The notes under the pieces: generated by a model
Seen by the model: the letters and a program-made list of their open reading frames with translations, nothing else
The model's database searches: none
What the model was told of the DNA's origin: nothing
Assembly (NCBI GenBank): GCA_036937835.1
Contig: CM072874.1
Location: 9,996,001 to 10,060,000, forward strand
Source of the DNA: Pampus argenteus
Lineage: Eukaryota > Chordata > Actinopteri > Scombriformes > Stromateidae
Direction of reading: 5' to 3'
Length of the DNA stretch: 64,000 nt
Translations under genes and position numbers: made by a program
In this document: positions 46,866-60,045 of the stretch, in pieces
Layout of the letters: every line of letters begins with the position of its first letter
How positions within the stretch are numbered: the stretch's first letter is position 1

Positions 46866-49800
46866 TAAGTCTTTATTTGCTGACCACAAAATTTGCTCTA
46901 CTTCAGTTGTATTTATACATGAAAACTGTCTCTTAGTGCACTTTATGATGGCACGCCTGCTTCTCTGTGCTCTAGACTGTTCTGGTATCGGCACGTTTTT
47001 TTATAATGTGTGTTTGTATCCATTGTTTGATCCCACTACTGCCAGTAGAAATTAAACCAGGACAGTCTGTTCCACTATTGTCACCTAAGTCATTTTGCTG
47101 GAGGAACATTCATATTTTCATTTCTCTTTCACCCTTTTTTTACAACTATAAAAGTCATCTTGCAGACCTGCCATGTGCTGTGGATGATATGCTTATGTGT
47201 TGGTTAAGTGTTTTTTTTTTGTTGATTTTCTAATCATCTGTGTGTGTGTTGTAGGTTGTGTTTTCTTAGCTGGATGTTTGTCAGAGGTCTAGGAGCTTTG
47301 TCCCTGACCTGTAATTACTGCCATTCCCCCCAGTGCTTACTCTATGAAGCTTATTTACTTGTCATAGGTTGCTGTAGAACCATCTTCACATCACTTTTTG
47401 GATTTTCAACTTTTTTTCCTAATTCCTATTATACGGCTATCCCTCTTTTTTCTGTTATCAGTTCGTTAAACATTTCCATACCTGTTTCTGTCCCATCTGG
47501 ATCCTATGACCTCATGTGGTTACCCACACACATGTCTTAACTGCCAATAATGTCTATTCCCTGTATCCCCCTGCTGTTTCTACTACCTCCTTCTTCCACA
47601 TCCTCCTTCTTTTCTCTCCACCGCTTCACTTAAAAGAATTGACTGGCTTTTTATGGTCTGTTTCAAATATAGATCTGCAACTGCCTCTACCACAGACCCC
47701 TTTGCCCTCGTTGTCCTTTATCGTCTCCAACCCTTGTACCAAACCATACTTCAGACCCGAAAAAAATTGGTTTTACAGCCAAATCTCTACCTCTCCCGCA
47801 CTGCAAATATACATGCATCAAGACTCAAGACTAAAAAAAAATACAGATACAATACAGAACATCAAGTTCCTCACACACTAATGCAACACAAACACTGCTT
47901 CAGCCAGTTGTCAGTATCTTCATTCAGCTGCTTCATTGCCTTCTTAAGTGCTGTCACACCACGCAGCGACACAGCACCATTTTCAGGTGGTGCTACACAC
48001 ACACACACACAGAATATCATCTTTTTTCGCTATTATTAGATTAGAAAACACAATAGTACAAAACATTCAGGTAGTCGTTTAGTTAAAAACACAAACATTG
48101 AACAAATGTTAGTTAGTACTAAAGATGTACTATATTCTGTACTGTTGCCCATTTGATTGCCAGGGAGGGATAAATACAATCACAGTATAGTGCTGATAGT
48201 AGATCTTTGGTGTGTTATAAAAACTATTATTATGGGAATAACATGGCTACACGTCTATTTTTAAAAGCTTTATTTATTGCAATAAGAGGAGTTCCCTCTC
48301 TTGATCATAGGCAGCCATTTCAATGAAAAATGTTGAGTTATATTGATTATCATCCCACCCCTACTTAGGAGGGTTGAGCTGAAGGTTGGTGCCACCCCAC
48401 TGAGACCACAATAATTACAATTTAGCGTACGAAAGCTATAAATGTCATCTGTGCAGAGCATGGTGTTCCTCTCTTTAGCTACGTTGTCAGCCGGAGTCTT
48501 AAAGAACGGCAACCCCCACCCCATCTCTCTGGAACAGTCGCAAAGGAAAAGGTCACTGTGACAATCAATATACTGCTTTCTCTTCGCCTGGTTCTGCATC
48601 AGTGCGTCAGACGACTAATCAGCCTGCTGCCAGGATTGGAGGAAATGTCAGTACCTGATAATCAGAGAGGAATGAAAAGAAGAGCGCTTGACTAACAATG
48701 ATATATGAACCACACTCAGTGTCTGTACTCATAATGTGATATAGTGAGAGTTATTGTCATCATTATTCTCATCATTGCAAATCTTCATCATCTTCACAAT
48801 GACCAGCCCTGATTCGTCTTTCTTTTCATCTCTAAATCTCGTTTCTCTGGTCTCAAATTTCCCTTTTTGAAGGTTTTATTGTATCTTTGGGTATATTAAG
48901 AGCACCGTGTGTCTTAAGTGGGTTCACACTAATTGCATTTGGTTGGGGCGTGCTCTTAAACACACACACACACACACACACACAGACACAAGCGCACAAA
49001 GTGACCGAGAAAGGTACCTTTGGTCAAATCAGAAGCTCTTTGGTTTCATTCTAACATTACAGGAACCACAAAGTCAGTAAACCTTCTGTTTAGCCACAGT
49101 GGCAAACAGTAAGCCGGCACGCTGCGGAGAGATGTGAGCGCACACAGTCACATCTGTATTTATCAGATTTTTCTCTGACCCAGCCCATGCCTCTGTTCTT
49201 TGCACTGAGCTCATTTTTTTTACAGCCTGCAGTTGGCTGCATCTGGTTTTCACTGTTCTATTAATAGGCTTTTTTTTTTTTCATTTCAGTTCGCTTTAGC
49301 ATGGTTTCTGTAGTGCTCACAAGATGATTATGGGAGTGGTAATTGTCAGAAAAAAATCTGTGTAGGCACACACAGGATATATATCTTCCATATATCCAGA
49401 GATTTAACTACCCAGCACATGATAGATATATGTCTCTAAAAACATATTATAAATGAAAAAAAAATCAGAAAGGGCTTCAATTTACACATTAGTACAATGT
49501 TGTATACAAACTGTTGCGTCAATGTTTACTCCTTTTTCTTTATCTTTTTTAAAATGATTATTTTGGGGGAAAATTTTATTCATTAAGATGGCAACAATTG
49601 AAGGAAAGAGATGCAAAAGTTCCCTGACCGGATTAAAACAAGGCGCAGTGAGGTTTGTGTTGGGCAACTTAACCCCTAAGCCATGGGAGTGCCTATTAAC
49701 CGTTTATCTTTACGGCAGTTCAAATTTAGGTAATAAAAAGTGAAAAAATATATATTATGGTATTCTGCAGCTGTCCCAAGTGTTAGTGAGAAATGTTAGT

Positions 49801-51739
49801 TGGACTGTTTGTTGTAACCGCCATCAGTCAAAAGCACCACAACCAACAATCTCTGGTAAGAAACTCCCCTGTCAACGACCCTTTAAATATTATTGTTTTG
49901 CTTTCATTTGTCTGAATTAGCGAAATCCCTCGATGTTCAACATTGGAGTCAAATGATACATCTGGACTAGGCTCTAATCAAAGCAGTTATTTGAGATGGA
50001 CTGTATTTTGTCTATTAGCCTACTACCATGAACCCAAACATGAGAGAGGAAGTCTCCATATTTGTTAGAGTAGTAGAGGATAGTAGATGCGTTGGGATGA
50101 AGGGGCTATGATAGTGAATTTATTGTCCAAAGGGGTCACTCCCTCTCCCCAGGCTTCCTTTCCAACAACAAGATTTTTTTTAGGGAAAGGAAGGAAAACC
50201 TCTAAAAAAAAAAAGTCAGAGCGAGACCACTAAAATGCCCTTGAGCCTTCCTTTGTTATGACTGTCATCTCTGGTTGGGAAGGACTCTGACCGAACCCTC
50301 CTGGAGTGTGTAAAGCCTTGTAGTAGAGGCTTTCCTAACATCCTAACAGCAGGGAAAATCTAAGGACACAGAACCTGGTGGGATGTTTTGCCCTTATCGT
50401 CTTTTCAGAGGTCTCTTCTTCCAGCTATTAGGGCATATTTGTGTCCACTGCTAACATCTGTGATTGATGTCAGCCCATGTGAGTGATGTCAACAATGTCA
50501 TAAACACATATGAACATGAATGTATATGCATGTATGACATGACTAGACATGCAGACTTTTATCCTTCAGTTTAAGCTATATTTTGTGGAAATGTCAAATG
50601 TAAAAAATTAGCATGAAACCGTATATATGCGATTATTTAAAATGCCACTACTTTACTTGCATGTCAAAAAAATAGACAGATTTTTTTTATATTTTTTTTG
50701 TCTGACACTGTATAAACGAAAAGATAAGTTGTTATGCTCGGCGATGTGTATAAATATATGCATTTGCCAGATTTCCCCCACAATCTAAGCCTAAGCAAAA
50801 GCCAAGAATCTCAAACTCAGTCATAACCTTAAATAAAGTTGTTCAAGTTGCCTAATCAAAATCTGCCTCAAAGTTATTTTACTTGCTGTAGTGTAATCAC
50901 AAGCTAACCCCTCATAATCTTTCACACACCAGAGTTCTCACATCCCATTTTTCTTATGTAAGTCGGCTCATGTTAGATGTTCGGTTGTCAGAGATGATGT
51001 TTTTGTTTTTTAATAGTATTTTTAATGTAATGATTTTATTGACCGAGCTGATGATCATTAGTCAACAGAAGAAAAAAAACTATAGATAAACTAGAAATAG
51101 GCTAGAAAGGCAAATTTTCATCATATTGATAATCTAATGTGAAATGTGCATCCAAAGGCTGAATGATTTAAACAATGACTGAAACAAATCACATTTGAGA
51201 CAGTTCAGAGATAGAAACAGCATTGAAATGGTCTCCTTGGAAGTAAATATCCAATATCATCATAACTAAGAAGAAAAATAAACACAGTGTGCCGTCCTTC
51301 AAAATCAATGATAACCATATGTGTCCTTTAAGAGGTATGAGAGTGAAGTTGTTGGTGTGCCACTCCATCACTGTTGAAAGACAGTAGGACATATGAACAA
51401 TTGTGATTCTGTCACCATTGTTTGAAAGGACTTAATTTTATAAAGATAAACTAAAAAATAACCTGAAATAACCTGAAACATCATCCATGTTTTTTTATTT
51501 TTTTTATTTTTTTTGCAGCAATAACAATTCACAGGTTCATCCAGGCTGTGATAGTCCTCCAGCTTGATGTATATATATGATGGACAGTTTGTCCAGATGA
51601 TTCCAAGTTAAACAGATGACAGCTGACATTTCACTGAGAGGAAACCACTGGTCAAATACCAATCTATGTCAGTCTTCCAGCGACAGTATGGTCAGACAAC
51701 AATTTCAAGAATACCCTGTGAGACCGCAGACACTCTCTC

Positions 51740-51740
<1 letters not shown>
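46866..51740. other. Gene-free flank, second part
   Basis: No convincing exon. A (CA)n tract lies at 48961-48984. The stretch at about 48420-48720 is of balanced composition with several homeodomain-like TAAT/ATTA cores and could be conserved non-coding DNA, but this cannot be judged without an alignment. Confidence 0.45.
48961..48984. repeat. (CA)n microsatellite
   Basis: Twelve CA units. Confidence 0.9.

Positions 51741-51777
<37 letters not shown>
51741..51777. repeat. (AC)n microsatellite
   Basis: About 18 AC units, followed by imperfect ACAC-rich sequence to about 51850. Confidence 0.92.
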
Positions 51778-51784
<7 letters not shown>

Positions 51785-51849
51785 ACATGCAACCTCACAC
51801 ACAAACCCAGATGGACACACTCACACAAGCATGGAAGCTCACATGCAAA

Positions 51850-54800
51850 CACATTTACACTTGTTCTCGTAGCTTTTAATGTTGTATTTGAAGACACTAT
51901 ATTTCTTTTCTTTCCCCACAGGAGGGGAGGAGAAAAAAAAAAGAGTTGTGGGAGCTTTTTGACTTCCCTGCACCTGGAAATGTACAAACCCTGCCAAGAT
52001 GTTTCCTGGATTTCAGCTGTAACATGCTAACTGCCACACTAGGGGGTGAAACCAGATGCTTAAGCAGGACAATTTGATCCTTTTCTTCCACCGCTCTTAC
52101 TGATAAAATGAAAATGACCCTGCTGGATAAAGCCAAGAGACCTTAATCATGAACTAAAATTTAAAAAAAAAAATCCTGTTAAATTCATTGGATCTAACCT
52201 TTATGGACTTCATTTGAAAAATGAGTTTTCCACCAATTACAGTGAAATATTTTGCCCCGAAAAGAAGCTGGCTTCTTGTCAGTTTTAGACTTTACATGTG
52301 TTGCCACTTTAAAAAGTGAACTTATGTGACCCAAATTATCTGGCAGTGGAGTCCGGCATCTTACCAGTACCAGATGCAGTTTTTGTGATACAGCTTGCAT
52401 GCTGCTGACTGTGATGTTTAGCACTGATGCAGAGAGGAGTGGTTAACCTTCATTTGACCTTATTGATTATACCTTTATCAGCATGATGGCCTACTTATAT
52501 CTACTGTTTAGTGTTGCTTTGTGGTAAAACAGGTGCACAGAGTGGTTATTAAATGCATACAGCGTGTTTTAGAGAAGAAAGACATGTGAACATTGACCAG
52601 TGAGTTTAATCATTATATATCACTTTATCATGCCAAACTATGCATAAGGGAAGGTCAGTTTATCCGTGATAGAAAAAGAAAAGCATTTTATGCCATTGGT
52701 TTTTCCATTCCTTCTGCTGCACAATGGTTACGCTTTCCTAAAAATCAGCGTTCCCAATCTGTACAAAAAAACAAACAAAAAATAAAAAAGCCTTGAAATT
52801 TTTGGAGCCAAGTACCTTCTGGTCCCCAAGCCAGAGCTGCAGAGGAACCACAACACTATTGTTCTCTAAGATTTATGGACAATATGTCATCGACAGCCCT
52901 GCTGGAAAATTTTCTTCCACTTAATGACTGACCGTGCCTGGGTGACCTCTCTCACTGGGCTCAACAAGCCTCGACTTATTAAACGCTTAATGTTTTCAGC
53001 AAATAATTCAGCAGGTTTTACAGAGATAGCTTCTTTTTATTTTTACATTAATGCTAAATAAAATAACTGTCAGTTCAAAATGCTCTCCGGAGTTGTTTTG
53101 ACTACAGTTTTTATTCAACATACGTACAAGCACACTGCGAGCTGAAATGTGCCCTGACCTTTAACTATTTTATACCTTAATTTATCTTTGTGCAACGACT
53201 CGTGTGTGGATGTGTGTGTTTACAGATGAGCTTTCATGAGTGGATATGACCTTTGAAATACTCCAGAGAGTAAATTTAGCAAGCAGGAAGAGTTTTTAAA
53301 CAGTAGTTGAGCTTTGATGAGGTCTGTTACTGCTGTCTGTACTTTTTTTTTTGTAAGAAAAAAAAGCCTGTGCCAAGTAACCAACCTGCTCATCCACTCC
53401 ACCAGCTCCATGCACACATCCTAAACACAGATTTTGCAAATTACAGCCTGCGCATAGAGCTCTTCAAAAAGCTAACACTTTCTTTTTGCAGTTAAATGGG
53501 AAGCAGGCCACACACACACACACACACACACAATATATATATATACGGTATATATATATACCTAAGGTCAGCAGTGTTGATATTATGTCACTCTAAGGAT
53601 GGGGTTTATTAAAGGCAGAGCTGGAGCTGCAAAGTGTGCCACTTTGATCCTGGTGTGTTTGTTGGAAACCCCTGGCAACACAAACTAGACTTTCACAGGT
53701 TTCTTTCCAGGTTCAGGCCTTAAACATTATAGTTCAAAGCAAATTTGGCCCTTTGTATCAATGACACACAAATAAGAAAACAGTGTTACTATGGTAAATG
53801 TGATTTCCTTTAAAGGTTGGCTCAGATAAGACATGTCAACAATCAGTTAGATCAGTTAGATGAAAAATGAAGTAGAATGAATGAAAACCGAAAGCATAAC
53901 CACAGTCTGAAAAAGGTCATAAATACTTGGCTTAAAACACAGTTGAGGTTTTATTGAGATAAAAGGTCCTTGATCCACTGACAAAGAAACTTGACTGCTT
54001 TCACAAGCCTTGGTTTCTCTAATATTCTTGTGCTTAATCCAATATGTTGGAATTTATATAGAACAGAAAACCAAAACCTTATACTATCTATGATCATATT
54101 TATTTAGTTGTGTTTTAAATATCTGTGAAGATATGTATTGAAATCATTGCTATCTCCTGCTATCTCCGTATGGTATCTGGACTAGATGGACTAGATGAGC
54201 ATGTGCAGAACTTGCAAAACAAGGAAATAATACAATTAAATGAAGCAGAACATAAAAGAGATTGTGAGTCTGTTAACATACATAAAATACTCCATGGACA
54301 AATACAGCAAAAATGTTATAACACTAAACACATTTGGAACAATGATTTAACACTAACACACACTTCTGTGTGTCCAAAGTCTTAGCATGCCGAACATAAA
54401 TATAAAGCACTTTTAAACATCATTATATCATCTTTAACTCTCTCTCTCAATCTCATTTTAGTACTTATTGTGAACAAATTGAGGCCAATTAGTCGAGATG
54501 ATTTGTAGCTTCATTCCTACAGCAGTGGTCATTTACTGTAAGTGTTTCTTAAAATTATGACCACATTTTCCATAAACTACATCCTTTTGCAAAGAGCATC
54601 TATATTTCCCCTAGTTGACAGTTTTCATCTTGGTTTTTTTTTTTTGAAGAAGGTAAACACTTTGGATAAACATGGAGATTGTACTGTGGGTCTTTTAAAA
54701 TCTTCCCAGCTGCCACTGAAGGAAAACTATTGGTCTGTTTGTGCTGTGGAGGCTGAGCCCTTTTCTTGACCTGAATCTTAAAACAATTCAAGGAGTTTAG

Positions 54801-57255
54801 TGAATTCTGACTGAGGAGTCTGAAGGCTGCGGCTGAGTCACCATAATACTGTCTGTTTACAGTAATTATAAAAGCATTTAAAATGAATATCACCACGATT
54901 TGTTGATGTTATTTGGCACCATTTTTGTGAGAAAGTTCTTTTATTTATTTTCTTTTATTTTTTTTCTGTAGTGCAGCTTCAGAGAAATGAGAAAAAGCAA
55001 AGAAGTGGAGAAAAACAAGAATTTGGAGAGGGCAAGTGGGGACACAAGAGTTAGGTAACATAGGCAGAGACCATGGGCCTGTGTGTGCAGGCGCCAGATA
55101 GCTGGAAATGACAGGAATTTGAAGATGATACTGTGACTAAAATGAAAACCACCTGCAAGTTAAAATTACTGAAGCAACTGAATCTTCTTCCCTTCAGCCT
55201 GGGACTGATCATAGTTTCCTCAGGGGGGTTATATTTGCTCTGCAGACACACACGCAAAATGCAGGCAAAATGCAGGCAGACCTGCACACCCAGGCAAGGA
55301 AAAAAAAAACACAGTGTACATATCCTTTAAGATTTTCAGGACTCAGTGTTTTCCTGCCTCCTATCAAGTAAAATCTGAAGTCTTCTTGCTCTCTAATCTC
55401 CCTTTGCGCCACAGTTACAATTAGCCTCAGAGAACCACCACATCAGACGGCAACAGACCTCTAGCATCAGCCAGTGCTGAACAATGCTGGCGTATTCAAC
55501 AGTGCGACAGATGGACAGAATGAAAGAAAGAACAAGAGCAGCCACAAGCCATATGAAGGGTCTCATAAAATTTACAGCCTCATGCCATCTTTATTTGGCC
55601 GCAATCATCACGACGGCTGAGTAACAGCATGGATGCCTGGTAAATCTTCATAGGTAATCAGTAGTATTCAGGGTAAGTGTTTCATATGATTCAAAAGCAT
55701 GGATTTAATGCACTGTAAAGTATGACTGCAATATTCTATTAGTATGAACAACAGCTCCCGTGTTCAGTGTCAAGAGTTTCTTTTATGGTCATTGAACACC
55801 TGGAGCACACTGTGAAGGTGCCTGAACAGTCATCAAAGCTGTTTCAGTGTGTGCCAATAAGAGTAAATCTAATGGTGCACACATGGGAGGGTCTGTTAGG
55901 CTTCCTCTCACACCTTCAAAACCCACATGGCACCCACATTTCCCTACACACACGCTCACGCACACATCGAACGAGTGCTTGAACAGCACAATAAGCTCAT
56001 AACTATCAAAGCCCCACCGTTTTTCGAGCTCTTTCCTGTCTTTGTTGTCAGATGTGCAGGAAATTAGGCAGTTGGAGCACAGGTGAGTGTGCGTGTATCT
56101 GCTCAGCTTCAGAGTTGATTAGAGGCCAAGCTGGTTGCAGGAAAATGTGATAAAACTAATAATAACACCCTGCAATCACCTAAGCAATAGCATGTAGTCA
56201 AAATCATGAACACAGAACTTTACCACGAATCTGAGCGAATTGTGAAATTGGTTTATTTTTCAGTGAATGCTGATTTCAGAAGTTTCAGAATTCACCACTT
56301 TCAATTCCCAAAAGGAAATGAACAAGAGATTTAATTTGATTAAAAAAAATAAAAAGGCCAGGTTTCTTTTCTGCATCCTGGTATCATACGTTTCGTGGAT
56401 GCTGATCAGTAAGAAAACAAACTCTTTGGATGAACACATGAGTGCAACTTGTATGTATTGACTCTCTCAACACTGACCCAGCTGCTGCTGAGTAATTTAC
56501 GCCACTATCATTCACGGAGCCAGAACAGATTCTTTCAGTTTGGCATGATTTACATAGCATCTGCATACAGGCTCTCTGAGTTAACCAGCACTCTAGATCC
56601 CTTGTCGTATAAATAAACTCTGATGTGCGAGAGCATACTTGATATATCCATCATGTGGTAGAATTTCATCACAACTTAAGAAAACATTCCACACAAAAGT
56701 ACAAAAAGATATGTGTCTTGTTAAATTGTCGAAAATATAATGTTGAAGCTGTGAGAAGGGCCAATAATTTGTTGCTGGGGTGGATAGGACTGAAGACGTG
56801 CCACTGTGAAGCATGTTTTTTTTTTGATTATGTGTGTAAATATATTTTCATGGTCATTACAGTTACAGTTCTATAAATAATGACTAAATGTTTAAGAGCT
56901 TCCATACTTTTATTCATAAAATGAGCTAAATGTTAAGGTTAAGATGACTTTCATGACAGTTGTGACCACAAACTGTGTAATGTATTCAACTATTGGAAGA
57001 CAAGTTTCTGGGACAACACATCTGTGTGTGTGTGTGTGCCTGAAGGAGTACAAACTTTTATGGCTATGTCAGCTTGTCATTACATCCAACTGTTTAATAG
57101 TCAGTGATGGAGCAGTCATCAGTTAGACATCCACAAATGGAGTTGATTAAGTGTGAGGATCATTGCTCAGCTTTGTCCCAATATAAAACCTCTTTGTTCT
57201 CTTCCTTGTATACTTCAAATAAACATATCCACACACAAACGCACACACTTGGACA
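51850..57255. other. Gene-free flank, third part
   Basis: No coding exon or RNA gene recognised. It contains a composite CA/TA microsatellite at about 53509-53562 and otherwise unique AT-rich sequence. Confidence 0.45.
53509..53562. repeat. Composite (CA)n-(TA)n microsatellite with palindromic core
   Basis: About 12 CA units are followed by two TA runs separated by CGG. The second run reads GTATATATATATAC, a perfect palindrome, and the two TA runs can pair with each other. Confidence 0.85.

Positions 57256-57256
<1 letters not shown>

Positions 57257-57291
<35 letters not shown>
57257..57291. repeat. (CA)n microsatellite
   Basis: About 17 CA units. Confidence 0.92.
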
Positions 57292-57294
<3 letters not shown>

Positions 57295-59640
57295 TCCAGA
57301 TGCCACTGCTTTCAGACTGCCATGTCTAATCTTAATCTAACTCTGTTTATTATTCCTTACAAGCAACTTCCACCCTCTCCATGGAAATGGTCACTATCCA
57401 TGGCAATTTGCTGTCTAATCCATAGTCAGATTGCACTAAAATAGTCCTGTATACAGTGATTACAGAGCTCAGAAATCAGTGGTCACTGTGATGTGGACAA
57501 CCGGTGGGTATCCTAAGCGATGCAACAGATTTTCTGGTCGTGGTTACACACACTCCACCTTGCTTTTCCATTTAGGGCTATCTGTGTGTGCAGGGAATGA
57601 TGGGAAACACAGTGACCACTCTGTCCCTGTATAAGTCTTGCTCATAACCACCTCAATGGCACATGGATGGTGTACATGGCACATGGTGTGTTTGGGTGTG
57701 TGAAAGCTTCAGTAGTTAAATAATAACAGTCTAATGCATGGAAATTTTTAGGAATAAAACAGTGGTTGCCTGGAAGAAAGGAGAGCAAACCTCCCCTTTG
57801 CCACAATATCTCCAAATCCCTTAGACCCCACACTTGACATAATTCACCAACATGAAACAGACTGCCTTTGCAAGGCACAGCGATATTTCTGAAGAAAACA
57901 TTAAGCTGTGCCTCGGAGGCCAACCCAGAAAGAAAAGCATCAATTAGGTAAAGAAAGGAGGGTTAGGGTTAAGGTTAGGGAGAAGGAAAAGATGCTGAGA
58001 GCAAAATAAAAAAGAAAAGGGTGCCAGTCGAGACCACATGGGTTGTATAACAAATGTCAGCACCCTCGAGCTTCCAGGTTTACAGATCTCACTGACTTTG
58101 ACTGAAAACCAGAGTGCAGGCAAAATGAAGTCATGATGATGTCAACCGTGTACTCAAAGGTGCCTGTCAGCTTACTGTCTGCCCGATAGGCGCCTTTACT
58201 GCAATACTGGGAAGAGGGAAAAGGAAGATTGCCTCATTAAGTTTCATGTAAGGGACTCAGAAATGGGTGGCTTTCTCCCCAAACACTCAAAATAAACATA
58301 ATGTGGTAGTTTTCTCACAAAGTAAGCTTCAGAGTGGATTATACACACATAGAAGAGGAGACGTCTATCGAGCCTGAGAGGATTGCATTTCGTCTTTTGT
58401 GTTTTTTATTAATTTGTGTTGTGTTGCCAACATCTGGCCCCATTCATCCTATTGCGTTCAGTAGTCACTGTGCAATGCTACGCTCAACCCTCCACTAATC
58501 ATACACAATATATTTAGTGTCAGCATGCACTGTGGTGATGTGAATAGATACTGGACACTTATACGTGGAACTTAAATCCCTCTTTTTATCCTACAACACA
58601 AATTTGATCAAAGGGCTTCCCTACCAAGATGTCAGTGGGATCTTTTCAAGCTGTAGTTCACATTTGCTCAACCATGTAACCACACATATTATGTTACAAG
58701 CTCATATGGAAGAAGGCATGCTGAGAAAAAAAAAAAAGAAAAATTAGCTGCCAGTGTTGGCTTCTTTGGACATTCATAGCAATCTCATTTGTTTGCTGTC
58801 ATTTAAAAGAAATATTGTAAAAAAAAAACAAAACAAAAAAAACAATGACTGTGAATTTGCATTTTTTTCCCCCAAGTGATAGCAAAGAAATAATTTTAAA
58901 CATTTGCAAATATCTATATCACAAATTGGAAAGCTCACTACCTTGTGTTGCAGCCTAACTATTCATGAATTTTGAAGGTATGCACGCAAATAACAAATAA
59001 AACTAATTATAGAAACAATAAAAGAGAAATACAGCTGTAAATTGGAGAATACCTCCCTTGTGGTAGGTAATCACTGGTAGCTCATACAGTACACCGCTCT
59101 TTGTAAAGCCAAAGGCCTACTTCCAAAAAACACCTCACCATATTGTCGTACCTGGATCTTGAATCGTGCAAAAGTAGTGTTTATGATTTCCTTGCGAAGT
59201 CAAAATGGTTTATAGAGAGTATTTAACAAATGTCATACGTGCATCCAAAGTTTCTCTCCGTCTGTTTTGAATCAAAGCCATTGAGGCTGTACAGTTGATG
59301 GAAAACGCTCTCAACTTGGCTGGGACCTGCAGTGCTCTTTTTGTCTTTGTGAAATGAAGCATAATTGAATAAATATGTCATGTAGAAAGGGTGTTTAAAT
59401 GGTAGACAAGGCGCTGTAAATATTTGGGTCTTACTGACTTACTGCCAAGCTGCCAGTAGGAGGAGGAGAGTGGTAACCTCTGAGCACCAAGTCACAGGTC
59501 AAAACACAACATGAGCTCGGTGCAGATTGGTGTGTGTCATGATATCATAAATTGATCAGCGCCATCTTTCATTGGAACCTGCTATGTTTTTTTGTTAACT
59601 ATGATACATGTAACAATATAACTGCGTTAATTAAGGTTTG
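57292..59640. other. Gene-free flank, fourth part
   Basis: No exon found. Stretches at about 58020-58270 and 59050-59400 have unusually even base composition and no simple repeats; they are the best-looking candidates here for conserved non-coding elements, though this is only an impression. A degenerate GGTTAGGGTTAAGGTTAGGG lies at 57961-57980. Confidence 0.45.
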
Positions 59641-59665
59641 ATATTAAGCCCTACTTAAGGTTGTA

Positions 59666-59690
59666 TAGGGTTAGGGTTAGGGTTAGGGTT
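59666..59690. repeat. Interstitial telomere-like (TTAGGG)n array
   Basis: Four TAGGGT units in a row (vertebrate telomere repeat) within otherwise unique sequence. Confidence 0.85.
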
Positions 59691-59992
59691 ATTTTTGATA
59701 GTTGAAAAAGCAGAGAGACAGGAAGAGGGGTAAGACATGCAACACAGATACAAAAATCTAACATTACATGGTATGCATCTTGACAAGACACTGCACACTT
59801 GGTTGTTTGGTAAGTTTGGTTTGGGATGAAGCACGACTGTCATTATAAACTCTGAATTTGAAAGAAAAAACACACACTCCATCAGCAGTGGCTCCTGTCT
59901 GTCTCCGGCTCTTATCAGTGTGGAGTCTAGACTTAACCTCATTTACCATGTTTACTATGCACCCAGGACTGTCTCTATGTGTTTACACATTT

Positions 59993-59996
<4 letters not shown>

Positions 59997-60044
<48 letters not shown>
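59997..60044. repeat. (TG)n microsatellite
   Basis: About 24 uninterrupted TG units, one of the two longest simple repeats in the window. A shorter GT run follows near 60156-60173. Confidence 0.93.

Positions 60045-60045
<1 letters not shown>

Noticed and set aside
51616..51879. Frames rich in THTHTH / CVCVCV repeats (also near 57250, 60000 and 62350)
   Set aside because: These are translations of CA/TG microsatellites, not genes.
54125..54385. 86-codon frame with charged, Asn/Gln-rich sequence
   Set aside because: No known domain, no supporting splice signals, AT-rich composition like the surrounding non-coding DNA.
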